From Mycoplasma miroungigenitalium (lineage in GTDB: Bacteria; Bacillota_I; Bacilli_A; Mycoplasmatales; Metamycoplasmataceae), in NCBI RefSeq assembly GCF_013008635.1, contig NZ_CP053096.1, positions 186,001 to 250,000 on the forward strand: DNA of 64,000 bases. The letters are read 5' to 3'. Below the pieces are notes generated by a model. That model saw only the letters and a list, made by a program, of their open reading frames with translations, was not told the origin of the DNA and searched no databases. Positions 44,014-59,105 of the stretch are shown here, in pieces. Each line of letters starts with the position of its first letter. Position 1 is the stretch's first letter. The translations under genes and the position numbers were made by a program.

Positions 44014-46791
44014 TTATTCGATTTCTTCAGCGTCGTCTCTTTCATCATCAATTTCTGAACCATCAGTATCATCTATTCCGTTTTCAGGCGTTTGTTCAAG
44101 AACTTTTTTAATGAATTCAGCCTTTTTAAGTGATACTTGCTCATCAATTTTATCGTCAACCTTAATTACTTCTACTGCTTGTATATTTTCTTTGTTTTTA
44201 AGATTAATAAGTTTGACACCTTTACTTGCACGACCGCTAATGTTTATTTGTTCAATTGGCACTCTAATTGTTAAGCCACTTGACGTTATTATTAGCAATT
44301 CATCCTGAGGGTTTACAAAACGTGAAAATACAATATTACCAGCCAATTTAGAATTGATGCCTTTAACACCTTTCCCTCCACGTTTTACAAGTCTGAATTG
44401 ATCATGGTGAGTTAATTTACCAAACCCTTCAGCCCCAATAGTTAATACTAATTCACCTTCTAAATCACTCGAAGCGGAAACAACCTCTTGATTTTCTTCT
44501 AAATTAATACCTTTAACACCATATGCTGTTCTAGACAATGGTCTAAAATCTTTAGATTGAAATTTAACTATTCTATCGTTATTATTAGCTAACATAATTA
44601 ACGAATCTTCTTTAACTATCATTGCTCTTACTAATTCATCACCATCACGCAAACTAAATGCATATTTGCCACTAGCATAAATAGTTTGATATTGTGTTAA
44701 AGGTGTTTTTTTAATAATTCCATATTTAGTTGCAGTGAATAAAAATTCATTTTCGTTATAGTCATTTATGGGTAACATTGAAACTATTTTTTCATTGTCT
44801 TTAACATTTAAAGTTGGAACTAAATTTACAAAAGGCGTTCCTTTGGATTGTCTAGATAATTCAGGCACTTCATGAGCTCTTATTCTGTATACTCTCGCAT
44901 GATTTGAAAATAGCAATAAATCAGTGTGAGTTGAACAAGTAATTAAAGAAGCTACATCATCATCGTCATAGGTTTTCATTGTTGTTATACCAACTCCGCC
45001 TCTTCTTTGAGTTTTGTATTCTTCAAGATCAATTCTTTTTACATATCCTTTGGCAGATGTCGTAATAACAATATCTCTTTCAGGAATTAAATCTTCATCA
45101 GTTATTCTTCCACCAGCTTCCAGATTAATTATTGATCTACGTTCGTCTGCGTATTTCATTTTAACTTCAGTCAATTCATCAATAATCAATTGAACTAATT
45201 TTTCGTGTGAAGCCAAAATCTCTTCAATACGTGTAATTTCGGCAATTAATTGATTCATTTCTTCAATCATATTTTCAATAGCTAAACCAGTTAAACGTCC
45301 TAAACGCATATCTACAATAGCTTTTGTTTGTCTTTCACTTAAATCAAATCTTTCGCCTAATCTTTGTTGAGCTTCAGCGTCATTTTTAGATTTCTTAATG
45401 ATTGCTATTACTTCATCAATATTTTCAACAGCAATTTTTAAACCTTCTAAAACATGAAGTCTATCTTTAGCTTTTTCAAGATCGAATTTTAATCTACGTG
45501 TAACAACATCTTCTTGATGCTTCAAGTAAACTTCGATAGCTTGCTTAATATTCAATAGTTTTGGTTCGCCATTAACTAAAGCAACGAAGTTAACATTGTA
45601 ATTAACTTGTAGATTTGTTTGACGATAAAGTTTATTTAATAATATGTGTGGGTTTATATTACGCTTTAAGTCTATAACGATTCTAATACCTTCACGATTA
45701 GATTCGTCTCTTAAATCAGCAATGCCTTCAATAGATTTATCTTTAACTAAATCTGCGATTTTTTCAATGATTGCTGTCTTTTTGATTTCATAAGGAATTT
45801 CAGTAACAATAATTCTGCTCTTCCCATTTTTAAACTCTTCAATTTTAGCAATCGAACGAATAGGTATTGAACCTTTACCAGTAGTATATGCTTCCTTGAT
45901 TCCTTCGTTTCCTAAGATCATGGCGCCAGTTGGAAAATCGGGTCCAGGTAAAAATTCCATCAATTCTTCTATTGATGAATCCGGATTCTTAGCCAATGCT
46001 ATAGTTGCATCGATTGCTTCTCCTAAGTTATGAGGCGGTATGTTAGTTGCCATACCAACGGCAATACCTGATCCACCAGTAACTAGCAGGTTTGGAAAAC
46101 GGGCTGGTAACACAACCGGTTCTTTCTCACTTGCATCATAGTTGTCTACAAAATCAACTGTGTCTTTTTTAATTCCATCCAACATTTCAGAAGCGACTTT
46201 ACTCATTCTCGCTTCAGTATAACGCATCGCAGCCGCACCATCGCCATCAATTGAACCAAAGTTTCCGTGTCCATCAACTAATGGGTAACGCATAGAAAAC
46301 TCTTGTGCCATACGAACCATAGCATCGTAAACAGATGAATCTCCGTGTGGGTGGTATTTACCAAGAACGTCCCCAACAATACGCGCACTTTTTCTGTGTT
46401 GTGAAGCGTGAGTGATACCCAACTCACTCATATCATATAAAATACGACGGTGAACTGGTTTTAAACCATCTCTCGCATCAGGCAAAGCACGCGAAACAAT
46501 AACACTCATTGCATACTCAAGGAATGAATTTTTCATTTCTTTGTCAATATCAATTGGGTGCAGACCGTCTAATGGTTTTTCAATAATCTGGCTTTGAACG
46601 ACATAATCTTCTTTATTTTGTGGTATTTGTTCTTCCTCTTCATCTTCAATTTCTGTATTTTCTTCTTGTTTGAAGGCAACAAATAATTCTTCGTCAGGAA
46701 TGTAATTTTCATCAAATTCTTCAATCGTCGGTTTGTTTAATTCTTCTTTTTCATCTAATATTTTTTCTTTATCTTTTTCGTTAAATGACAT
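44014..46791 (-). CDS. gyrA: DNA gyrase subunit A
   Basis: A 925-residue type IIA topoisomerase subunit. The first 75 residues are an extra, strongly acidic tail (runs of Glu/Asp). The conserved core starts near [25 protein letters not shown]. The catalytic Tyr is Y191 ([10 protein letters not shown]), and the quinolone region [10 protein letters not shown] (147-156) keeps Ser152 and Asp156, the susceptible residues. A GyrA box QRRGGVG near the start of the C-terminal beta-pinwheel distinguishes it from ParC. It has an AGGAG site. gyrB is not adjacent. No Trp codon appears in the whole protein. Confidence 0.95.
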   Translation of the reverse strand: MSFNEKDKEKILDEKEELNKPTIEEFDENYIPDEELFVAFKQEENTEIEDEEEEQIPQNKEDYVVQSQIIEKPLDGLHPIDIDKEMKNSFLEYAMSVIVSRALPDARDGLKPVHRRILYDMSELGITHASQHRKSARIVGDVLGKYHPHGDSSVYDAMVRMAQEFSMRYPLVDGHGNFGSIDGDGAAAMRYTEARMSKVASEMLDGIKKDTVDFVDNYDASEKEPVVLPARFPNLLVTGGSGIAVGMATNIPPHNLGEAIDATIALAKNPDSSIEELMEFLPGPDFPTGAMILGNEGIKEAYTTGKGSIPIRSIAKIEEFKNGKSRIIVTEIPYEIKKTAIIEKIADLVKDKSIEGIADLRDESNREGIRIVIDLKRNINPHILLNKLYRQTNLQVNYNVNFVALVNGEPKLLNIKQAIEVYLKHQEDVVTRRLKFDLEKAKDRLHVLEGLKIAVENIDEVIAIIKKSKNDAEAQQRLGERFDLSERQTKAIVDMRLGRLTGLAIENMIEEMNQLIAEITRIEEILASHEKLVQLIIDELTEVKMKYADERRSIINLEAGGRITDEDLIPERDIVITTSAKGYVKRIDLEEYKTQRRGGVGITTMKTYDDDDVASLITCSTHTDLLLFSNHARVYRIRAHEVPELSRQSKGTPFVNLVPTLNVKDNEKIVSMLPINDYNENEFLFTATKYGIIKKTPLTQYQTIYASGKYAFSLRDGDELVRAMIVKEDSLIMLANNNDRIVKFQSKDFRPLSRTAYGVKGINLEENQEVVSASSDLEGELVLTIGAEGFGKLTHHDQFRLVKRGGKGVKGINSKLAGNIVFSRFVNPQDELLIITSSGLTIRVPIEQINISGRASKGVKLINLKNKENIQAVEVIKVDDKIDEQVSLKKAEFIKKVLEQTPENGIDDTDGSEIDDERDDAEEIE

Positions 46792-46981
46792 GCTTGCTCC
46801 TATAAATATATATTTTAATATTAATATTATATCAACTTTGATTTTTTTATGTAGATAATAGTCATTAATTTACCAATATAAATATTCATATTATTTTGTA
46901 ATTAAATCACTCATTTTCAGTATTTTTCTTCTTTTTAGTGATGCGATGAGTAAATATTTATTTATTCGTAATGTACTAGTT

Positions 46982-46987
46982 TATAAT
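46982..46987 (+). promoter_or_regulatory. -10 box of the thiamine transporter operon
   Basis: Perfect TATAAT. The predicted start (about 46994) is the first base of the riboswitch P1 strand. Confidence 0.7.
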
Positions 46988-46993
46988 TAAATA

Positions 46994-47066
46994 GACAAGG
47001 GTGCTGCGGAAGCGGCTGAGAACATACCTATTAGCAGATCATGGTAATTCATGCGTGGCTAAGTTC
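46994..47066 (+). ncRNA. TPP (THI-box) riboswitch
   Basis: The conserved core reads in order: GGGTGCT, GCGGCTGAGAA (P3 arm and the pyrimidine-binding CTGAGA at 47016-47021), ATACCTATTAGCAGATCATGG, TAATTCATGCG. This matches the GGGUGC..GCUGAGA..ACC..UGAUC..UAAU..GCG skeleton of the thiamine-pyrophosphate aptamer. GACAAGG (46994-47000) is perfectly complementary to CCTTGTC (47082-47088), which lies directly before the Shine-Dalgarno AAAGGAG, suggesting control of translation. Confidence 0.85.
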
Positions 47067-47102
47067 TTATTTATTTTTATTCCTTGTCAAAGGAGTATTT
47101 TT

Positions 47103-48428
47103 ATGAAATTTATTAAAAAAATAATTAGTGCATCAGCACCACTTACTTTGACAACAGCGACATTAATGTCAGCTAGTTGCAACAACAAAACAAACGAGAA
47201 AACAAAAGAAAACCTAGATTTATTGTGAGATACTGAGATTACTATAACTAACTCTTGAATAAATCCCGGTTTCCAAGAAACTAAAAAGGAAACTGATTTC
47301 TTGAATTTATTGAGTAAAAGATTTAATGAATTAAAGAATAAAGATGAAAGTACAAAACATCTACCGGATGTAAAATTCAATATTGAAACAAAAGATAAGG
47401 GCACATACATACAAGACATTGAAAACGATAATAAAAAAAATGACTTATTAATTGCAAATTACACTGTTTTTTCAGAAAACTTTTGACAAGACGGAAAATT
47501 TGTGAATGATAATAATGCAAAATTGGTGGCGCAAACCAGTACATTAAAATTTAATTGACAATCTTCAGATAATGATTTTTATAAAGATGGAACGTCAACA
47601 GATCCACTAAGAATCGCGGCAGTAAAAAATAACGAAATTTGAGTAAAAAACACAGGTTTTGAATATCCAGACTGACCTGAAGCCATTAAGCAAAATAAAA
47701 TAAATTTTGATGGATCAAAATATGATACATTCTATTCAAAAGACAAATTAACATATGTTTATCATGGTGCAATATTAATATCAGGAAATTTTGCCAAACG
47801 TACTGAGATTACGAAAGATTGAGAGGATAAAAATTGAGAAAAATTTGTTACTCATGGTATTGTTTACAGTAAAAACACTAGCGCAGGTGGTTTTAAATAT
47901 CAGGCAGCATTATTAGCGCGTCATTTCAATAAACCACTTAACGAGATTCTCGAATATTTAAACTCAAACTCTGAATATGTTTTTAAAGGGACTAAACCCA
48001 AATCTCAATTGGGTAAAGAGTCACAAAATTCAAAAGGAGTAAAAATTGTTCCTCATATCGCCTTTGATGATGAAGGTTCTTATAACTGAACTGAAAATAA
48101 TGGTGAAAACAATTATTACAAACCCCAAGGCTTTAAATCGAATAAAAAATTCGAAGATCAGGAAAATGATGTCATTAGAACATTAACATTAACTAATCCC
48201 GCTGCATATGATGTAGTCCTTGGAAGAAAGGGTCTACACGATAAACAAGTAGAATTAATTGCGAAGGCGCTTACATCACTTACCTTGCAAGAAAATACAT
48301 ACGGAATCTATACTGGATACAATAAATTCCAACCGCTATCTAACGAATTATTTGAAAAATATGTCAAATTACAGGTTCAAGCTGAGACAGTTCAAGATTT
48401 AGTTAATGATATACCGGAAATTAACTAA
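47103..48428 (+). CDS. p37-like substrate-binding lipoprotein of a thiamine-type ABC transporter
   Basis: A 441-residue lipoprotein: MKFIKKIISASAPLTLTT signal, lipobox SASC with Cys26, and mature part with many TGA-Trp codons. The p37 (Cypl) family, known from M. hyorhinis, binds thiamine pyrophosphate. Three facts support that here: the TPP riboswitch 40 bp upstream, the ATPase and permease that follow, and an overall periplasmic-binding-protein-II layout. AAAGGAG precedes the ATG by 7 bp. Its TAA overlaps the ATG of the next gene by one base. Confidence 0.85.
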
Positions 48429-49177
48429 TGAACAAAATTATTGAATGTAAAGATATCAATCTTACATATAAAAAAAATTCCGAAGATGTTCTGCAAAACA
48501 TAAATTTAAATGTTTATGAGGGAGAAATGATTGCTGTTATTGGCCCAAGTGGAGCTGGTAAATCAACTCTATTTAAAATGTTTGTCAGAGCAATCAAACC
48601 TCGCAGTGGCGAAATCAAGGTATTTGGGAAACACATTTCAAAAATATCAAATAAACATTGAAAAAAAATAATCGATAGAATTGGTTTTTTAACCCAAAAA
48701 CCAAACCTTATAAATACTGATAATGTTTATGAAAATATAAGACGTTCCCATATTAAATATTCAAATTTCTTCTTTCAAATCTTCGGTATTTTAAACAAAA
48801 AACAAAAAACTAAAATATTTCAGACACTGGATGAATTAAATATTCTCGATAAAGCTTTTTCTCGTGTATCAGATTTGAGCGGCGGACAACAACAAAGAGT
48901 TGAAATTGCCAAATTATTGATTAGAGATGTTGATTTAATTCTTGCTGATGAGCCTACAGCGAACCTTGATAACCACACGAGCAAAGAAGTGTTAGATTTG
49001 CTTTTGAATCTAAAACACAAAAGCAAAACATTGATTGTCAATATACACGATTTAAGTCTTATTAAACAATATTTTGATAGGGTAATAGCAATTAATAACA
49101 AACATATTATTTTGAACAAAAAAGTTGAAGATGTTGAACTATGAGAACTAATAGAATCAGTACAAAAAACTCAGTAG
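48428..49177 (+). CDS. ABC transporter ATPase (p29-like)
   Basis: A 249-residue ATPase: Walker A GPSGAGKS (39-46), Q-loop near LTQKPN, signature LSGGQQQ (150-156), Walker B LILADEPTANLD and switch His in NIHDLS. It powers the p37-p69 importer. It overlaps both neighbours (1 bp with p37-like, 37 bp with p69-like), indicating tight coupling. Three or so Trp codons are TGA. Confidence 0.93.
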
Positions 49178-50931
49178 CTAAAATATCAAAATTTTACAAA
49201 TACCAGTACATAAGCGCGCATAATGATAAAACAACCGGTTGAAAAATCAACCCTATTTTCAAACGTATAGCAATATTTTTAATTGTCGCAGGCATATGCA
49301 CTTTAATTGCATTTCAGGCTAAAAATATTAACTTTTTAAATTCAGATTTAATTCTAAAAAAATTACGAAAACTATTCATTTTCAGTAATAAAAGTACCGT
49401 TAATGGAAGCGCTACAGGCATTTATACAGACTTATGAAAAGATTCATTTAATTCTTTGTGAATAACAATAAAATTAGCGCTTGCCGGTACATTCGTTGGA
49501 TTTGTGTTTGCTATTATTACAGCTATATTATCATTCAAGGCCGTAACAAATAAATTCGTTGCCTACATCTTTAAACTAACTATTTTATTTTTGCGTGCGA
49601 TACCCGAAATTGTATTTATTTTATTAATTACTAATACCTTTCGAAATGAAATCTGTTTAATGATTGTGTACCTATGATTCACTTGATTATGATTACACAA
49701 ATACTATATTGAAATATTGCAAAACGTAGATTTAAACCCGTACTATTTATCAATAAATCAAGGAAATACTAAATTTAAAGCATTTATTAAGGAAATTTGG
49801 CCAAGAATAAATAACAGAATTTTTGCGTTATTCATTTTTTCATTCGAATCAAATATAAGATGAGCAGCAATACTGGGAGCTTTAAGTTTACCCGGTATTG
49901 GCGTCTTAATTAACTATGCATCGGAGAAAACTATTCGTTTTACTCAGCTAGGTGTACCTTTATTAGTATTAATGGGTTTTATAATTTTCCTAGAAATAAT
50001 AAATATTTTACTTAAGAATTATTTATTCGAGACAAAGTCAAAACCGTATTTTCAAAAATATAAATTCAAGACACTCGAATACCAAAGACTTGCAAAAACT
50101 ATTAATTTCAGAAAACTGATTATGGCTTCTATTTTTCTGATTTGTACTGTAATTACAATATGAACAGTTACATCTACCCCAATATGATTTTTTAATCTTA
50201 CAGAAACAAAATTATTTTTCAATGCCTTCTTTCACCCAAATTTTAGCGGATTTAAGTTAAATAGTTGAGATCATAATTTCAATCCGTTCTTAATGATTTG
50301 AGAGTCTATCAGTTTCACAATTATGGCTCTTGCTATTTGTATATTTTTCACTTTTATCTCTGTAAGACTACAATCAATTAGGCTAAATAAAATATGGTTA
50401 GCAGTTTTTTGAAGAGGATTCAATGCATTAATTCGCTTAATTCCTACAGTTGTATATTTTTATGTATTTTTACCAATTCTAACAGCTTCGCCGTTTTTTC
50501 TGATTATCATAATTTTAGGGCTTCATGAAATGTCTTCAAAATCTAAACAATTAGTTGAAGCAGTGGATAACTTGGATGAGGAAATTATTACCAACATGCG
50601 TATGCAAGGATATTCAAACAACCAAATATATTTAAAATTTATTATTCCTTCTTTGAAAAGAGAAATTATTTCATTAACTATATTTTATTTTGAATTAATT
50701 TTCAGAAATTCAATAACTTATGCCATCTTTGCACAAAACGAATTATCAATTGGAAATAATATCTATAAAAATCTAGATGGTAAAACCAACTTTAATCCTC
50801 AACTAGCAATGGGTTATATTTGAATTGCCACAATTTCAATTTTAACAATAAACATTTGCGGTCATATGATATTGAATTGAAATAAAATTCAATCAAATTT
50901 GTTTAAAAGAACAAAAAAGCTGTCTAACTAG
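49141..50931 (+). CDS. ABC transporter permease (p69-like), two fused membrane domains
   Basis: A 596-residue permease with two repeats of about six helices each; the first domain spans about 25-300, the second about 310-596. EAA-type loops are visible in both (for example PYYLSINQGNTKFKAFIKEIWP in the first and NMRMQGYSNNQIYLKFIIPSLKRE in the second), where the ATPase docks. Many Trp codons are TGA. It is the last gene of the riboswitch operon, ended by a strong hairpin. Confidence 0.9.
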
Positions 50932-50937
50932 TTTTTT

Positions 50938-50966
50938 AACTAACACATTAAATGTTAGTTTTTTTT
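50938..50966 (+). terminator. Terminator of the thiamine transporter operon
   Basis: AACTAACA (50938-50945) pairs with TGTTAGTT (50953-50960), then eight T's. Confidence 0.9.
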
Positions 50967-51008
50967 AATTTTGTATTAAAATTAAACTTAATATTAATAG
51001 GAGTAATT

Positions 51009-52396
<1,388 letters not shown>

Positions 52397-52406
<10 letters not shown>

Positions 52407-52801
52407 AATTTTGCTCACTATATAAGCAAGAAGGTCAAGACCAAAAAGCCGAATTTGAGGCAGACGCGAAATACTCAAAAGAATTAATTAAACATCCTTT
52501 CGAAAATATAGAATTTGAATATGATGTTTATGAATTTCACGATCCTCAAAGCAAACAACCGACGCGTATTGAAATCAACCCTAAAAGCGTAAATGTAATT
52601 ACAAATAATGCAACCCTTCAATTAAGACTCTTGAAATGTCACAATGGCTCTAAAATACATTTAGAAAAAAACGACATTATTCTTAAAACAATGATGGATA
52701 AATGCGTTGTTGGTGATAAGGAAGCTTATTTTCAGTATGAAATGTTCAGTATTAATGATCACCCAATGGGGGAATTCAAAATAACGATTTCACATGAATA
52801 A
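52397..52801 (+). CDS. Small hypothetical protein, possibly DUF1934-like
   Basis: 134 residues, no membrane or signal segment, rich in alternating hydrophobic strands with Lys/Glu: a beta-rich, calycin-like barrel is plausible. Features such as FEYDVYEF, RIEINPKSVNVI and FQYEMFSINDHPMGEFKITI give a DUF1934 (YwiB) impression, which I cannot confirm. It is coupled to gltX by a 10-bp overlap (its ATG lies inside the gltX end) and is followed by a terminator, so it is certainly expressed as part of that unit. Confidence 0.6.
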
Positions 52802-52804
52802 AGA

Positions 52805-52833
52805 AAATATCGCAGATTAATGCGATATTTTTT
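52805..52833 (+). terminator. Terminator of gltX operon
   Basis: AAATATCGCA (52805-52814) pairs with TGCGATATTT (52821-52830), then T's. Confidence 0.85.
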
Positions 52834-52882
52834 ATTGATTGGCTTTTTTAAGTGCCGAATAATAATATGAATAAAGTTCTAA

Positions 52883-52993
52883 TTAAGCTTGTGCTTTAGC
52901 TGCTCTACGTTCGTCTCTTGCTTGTTCTTTTTGCAATTTGTGTAGTCTTTTTGCAGCACGTTCTTTATTTTTTAATCTAACAATTTTTCTCAT
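52883..52993 (-). CDS. Very small basic protein, 36 aa
   Basis: Thirty-six residues, with 17 Lys/Arg and 9 Ala: MRKIVRLKNKERAAKRLHKL and an Arg/Ala-rich end. It has its own clear start signals: AAAGGAGC 5 bp before ATG and a TATAAT promoter 82 bp upstream. A ribosomal or ribosome-associated protein is likely by composition; S21 is a possible but unproven candidate. It lies just downstream of metK on the same strand. Confidence 0.55.
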   Translation of the reverse strand: MRKIVRLKNKERAAKRLHKLQKEQARDERRAAKAQA

Positions 52994-53074
52994 TTTTGCT
53001 CCTTTTGAATTGATTTGCTGAATGTATATAGCTAATCATAGACTTGATTCATGATTTAACGTTGTCTGTCGCTT

Positions 53075-53080
53075 ATTATA
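53075..53080 (-). promoter_or_regulatory. -10 box of the 36-aa basic protein gene
   Basis: TATAAT on the - strand with TGG just before (extended -10), 15 bp beyond the metK stop. Confidence 0.6.
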
Positions 53081-53094
53081 CCATAAAGAAATCT

Positions 53095-54270
53095 TTAAAA
53101 ACCATTATGTTTTAAATATGTTTCAATGTCTTTAACCTTGTTTGTTCTCTCTCAAGGTAAATCTAAATCGTCCCGACCAAAGTGACCAAAATAGCTAGTA
53201 TCACCAAAAATAGGTTTTCGCAAATTCAATTCCTTAATGATTGCTTGTGGACGTAAATCAAAAATATTGGTAATTATATTTTTAATTAATTCAACATTTC
53301 GATTGCCATCAGTTTTAACATTAATTGATACAGGTTTAGCCACACCAATTGCGTATGATACTTGGATTTCAATTCAGTTGCACAGTTTTTTGGTTGCTAC
53401 AATATTTTTGGCAATTCAACGGCAAGCATAGGCCGCGCTTCTATCAACTTTTGTTGAATCTTTCCCAGAAAATGCACCACCACCGTGGCGTCCATATCCA
53501 CCATAGGTATCAACAATAATTTTTCTGCCAGTTAAGCCAGTATCTCCTATTGGACCACCAATAACAAAGCGACCAGTAGGATTTATCAATATTTTATTAG
53601 GTAATTTTAAATTATATTTTTCCAAAACTACTGAAATTATATTGTTAATGATAAATTCTTTAAATTCAGTATCATTATAATTTTCATCATGTTGAATTGA
53701 CATTAAAACTGTGTCCACATCCAGTATTTTACCTTCATCATCATATTCAACAGTTACTTGACTTTTCATATCAGCTTTTGCTCATTTAAATTGCCCGATT
53801 TGACGTAATTTATCTGCAAATTTTACTAATTCGTGAGCCAAAGTAATACCTAGAGGCATGTAATTGCTTGTTTCGTTGCAAGCATAACCGAACATAATAC
53901 CTTGATCCCCCGCGCCGATTTCTTCATCTGATAAAACAACGCCCCTGCTAATATCTGGGCTTTGTTGTTTAATGTCTGTTATGAATTTAATGTTAACAGT
54001 TGGATAATCTAGTTTATCAAATATTGATTTTGCTATTGATATAGCATCAACTTTGGCATTAGAACTAACTTCGCCAGCTATTAAAACAATATTGCCCGTT
54101 GCCATTGTTTCAATCGCTACTCTGGCGTTTGAATCTTGTTCTAAATAAGCATCTAGGATACGATCAGATATTTGATCACATATTTTGTCTGGGTGTCCTT
54201 GTCCGACACTTTCTGATGTAAATAAATTTCTTTCTTTATTGGAAGAAATCTTTTGATTAATATTTTTCAT
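53095..54270 (-). CDS. metK: S-adenosylmethionine synthetase
   Basis: A 391-residue enzyme that makes SAM from methionine and ATP. Visible are GHPDKICDQ (25-33; His26 and Asp28 catalytic), [12 protein letters not shown] (ATP hexapeptide), [19 protein letters not shown] and GGGAFSGKD. The frame is complete with TGA as Trp at 53152 and elsewhere. A structured leader of about 130 nt precedes it, and AAAGGAG lies 12 bp before the ATG inside a potential hairpin. Confidence 0.96.
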
Positions 54271-54285
54271 AAATAAAAAACTCCT

Positions 54286-54416
54286 TTGCGTTAAATAAAA
54301 CAAAGAGTTAAGTTTAAAAAGATTCACATGTTGAAGAAATCTCTCCCTGACTTTCCACCTTCCAAAATTGGGGTTGGCATGCCTCACTGCTGTCAAGCTA
54401 GGCAACTCTTTATGTT
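54286..54416 (-). promoter_or_regulatory. Structured leader of metK, candidate SAM-sensing (S-box-like) riboswitch
   Basis: On the - strand, AAAGAGTT (about 54401-54412) is followed by a junction with GCCAACC, a CCAATTTTGG hairpin, AAGGTGGAAAGTC, then AACTCTTTG (54299-54307). AAAGAGTT/AACTCTTT can close the domain, while AACTCTTTG can instead pair with CAAAGGAGTT (54281-54290), masking the metK Shine-Dalgarno. The segments GCAACC-hairpin-AAGGTG recall SAM-I aptamers, but the match is partial. TATATAA-type -10 boxes lie just upstream (54421-54432). Confidence 0.45.
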
Positions 54417-54500
54417 ATTCGTTATATATGATACATTAAATTTTTATTAACAAATAATTTTATTATTATGTTTTTTACTTTTCTTTTTGTTGTTTTGTCT

Positions 54501-54506
54501 TATAAT
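54501..54506 (+). promoter_or_regulatory. -10 box of rpmF
   Basis: TATAAT, 57 bp before the rpmF ATG, followed by a small AATAAC/GTTATT hairpin in the leader. Confidence 0.6.
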
Positions 54507-54563
54507 AACTTTACGTTATTTTAAATAAATAATAAGATCTTATAAATATTTAAAGGAGGAATC

Positions 54564-54764
54564 ATGGCTATAGTTCCAAAACGTAAAACTTCGAAACAAC
54601 GTAAACATAAGAGACGTACTCATGACGCTTTAGTTGTACAAAACCTAGTGGCATGTAAAAACTGTACTAACCTAACACAACAACACAAAGTTTGTGAAAT
54701 GTGTGGTTTCTACAAAGATAAAATCGTCGAAGGTTACAAAAGTATCAACTCACGTAACAATTAA
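54564..54764 (+). CDS. rpmF: 50S ribosomal protein L32
   Basis: A 66-residue bL32: AIVPKRKTSKQRKHKRRTH start and zinc-binding Cys pairs in ACKNCTN and CEMCGFYK. It has a strong AAAGGAGG site. Single gene with its own promoter and terminator. Confidence 0.96.
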   Translation: MAIVPKRKTSKQRKHKRRTHDALVVQNLVACKNCTNLTQQHKVCEMCGFYKDKIVEGYKSINSRNN

Positions 54765-54781
54765 TAATCCAGTGCACTTAT

Positions 54782-54806
54782 AAAAATCTGAGCAATCAGA
54801 TTTTTT
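54782..54806 (+). terminator. Terminator of rpmF
   Basis: AAATCTGA and TCAGATTT pair around GCAA, followed by T's. Confidence 0.85.
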
Positions 54807-54944
54807 TATTCACAATTAAAGAAAATTACAAAATTTAATTAGCAAAGCTATAGAAATTCTTGTATTTTCTTGTTGGTACATAGTTCAAAATATTTTTTTA
54901 AAGTACATAGTTTAATAAATAATATTAATATTAAATAGTTTATA

Positions 54945-54950
54945 TATAAT
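54945..54950 (+). promoter_or_regulatory. -10 box of the EzrA-like gene, leaderless type
   Basis: TATAAT ends 8 bp before the ATG at 54959, and there is no Shine-Dalgarno. Confidence 0.5.
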
Positions 54951-54958
54951 TAATAATT

Positions 54959-56543
54959 ATGGAATATAAAAAAATAATTATCTTAACTATTTCAATACTA
55001 ATTTTCTCATTCGCTTTGCTCCTTGAAGGTTTCTTGATTTACCTAACAATTCGCAAAACAAAACTTTCTTATTTCAACGAACATCTGAAAAAATGATCTC
55101 AGACAATCAAAAGTTCAAACTATAATAACTCTGCTACTATTGACAGATTTAGAACATTGTCGACAACAATGACTAATTACCTCGATTTGAAAAACAGACT
55201 AAATAATATGTACTCGAAAATGTGTGATTTAACTAAAGAAATTAACCCATTATTGCAGAATTTGCATGAAACAATTACAAAGTACAATTTGAATGAAGCT
55301 AAAACATTACACAAAAAAGCATCCAACATTTTTAAAGACTACAATAATTTGAATCAACAGTTCAGCGGGTTAAGTGATTCGCTAAATAAACATTGAAACA
55401 CTATCGAAGTAGTGGCAGTTAATGCCTATGAAGTAATTAAAACACTTGAACAGATAATCAATGAAAGTAAAGATAAATTACCAATTTCCTATAATTCTTT
55501 AATTAATGAACTAAAAGAATTGAGAAAAAAAACCTCATATCTAGAAGCTCAAAGAAGTAGTAAGGCAATTCAAGATGTGTCCAAAGATCTAAACGAACAT
55601 GACCGAAAGGTAAGAATTTTTGCCGAAAAAGTCAGTCATTTGGTTAATATGGAATGATTGAGTTTTAATTATCTTCCTGAATGTTTGAATCAAATCAAAC
55701 AATTAGACCAAAGTAATGCTAATTACACAAAACTGAATGGTGATTTAGTTAAAATTCAAGATGATTTTATTAAAGAAACTTACCAAACAACAATCTCTAA
55801 AATTCGTGCTTGATTATATCATTACAGTGTTTTGACTTCCCAATTAAAAACCAAGCAAGAATTGTCAAATTTTATTGGTAATAATATCTCATTAATTGAC
55901 CAAAATCTAAATAAAATTGAATTAATTGCTAATAATTTTGTTTTAATTACAGATGAGTACAAACAAAACGAAAAAACTCAAATAATTGCTAATTTCGTAA
56001 ATTTAAAACAAGATTTTGCAAAAATTAAAACGGCTTTAACAAATGGCGATGCAAATGTATCTTACTTAGATATTGACGCATTTATCAATTCAATGATTGA
56101 TTGAATAAATAAGTTTAACTATTTAATCAAACAATATAATGATGCCGAAGAAAGTAAACGCTATCAACAATACTATTTAAATATTTTACGAATATGGTAC
56201 TTGTATGTTATCTCAAATAAAGATTTATTAGAGATGAATTCAACAAATGAAAAGGCAATTACACAATTAATCAATCTGAATGAAAGTTTCACATTGAAAT
56301 CAACAATCGACGAAAACCAGCTAACGATTTTTACCGATAGACTGCTAGAATTGTGTAAATTGGTTTATTATGCTCAAACATATAAATTTATGGCTCTGGA
56401 TTTAATTAACTCAATATCAATATACAGATTGAACAATGAAGATATTGATTCGCTGATTAAAATAAGTCTTGAAAAAATCCAAAATAAACAATACAAAGAT
56501 GCGTTCCAATTGATTAAAGACTTAATTAGAAGGGAGAAATTAG

Positions 56544-56554
<11 letters not shown>
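54959..56554 (+). CDS. EzrA-like membrane-anchored coiled-coil protein
   Basis: 531 residues: one N-terminal membrane helix (about 6-30: IIILTISILIFSFALLLEG), then almost entirely Lys/Asn/Glu/Gln-rich helices with repeated Leu/Ile spacing. EzrA of Firmicutes has the same length and layout (single helix plus spectrin-like rods) and is encoded close to thiI, as here (11-bp overlap with thiI). EzrA regulates FtsZ ring formation. Similarity is by layout and neighbourhood, not by motif, so the call is tentative. Trp codons are mainly TGA. Confidence 0.5.
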
Positions 56555-59064
<2,510 letters not shown>

Positions 59065-59072
59065 TACTCGGT

Positions 59073-59096
59073 AAATACTCGGTAACGAGTATTTTT
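59073..59096 (+). terminator. Terminator of thiI-eno
   Basis: AAATACTCG (59073-59081) pairs with CGAGTATTT (59086-59094), with T's. A partial duplicate ATACTCGGTAA lies just before it. Confidence 0.85.
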
Positions 59097-59105
59097 CATT
59101 ATCTT

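Noticed and set aside
54286-54416. SRP (4.5S) RNA in the metK leader
   Set aside because: GGAAGG and GTCAGG pieces occur but in the wrong order and without the conserved apical loop.
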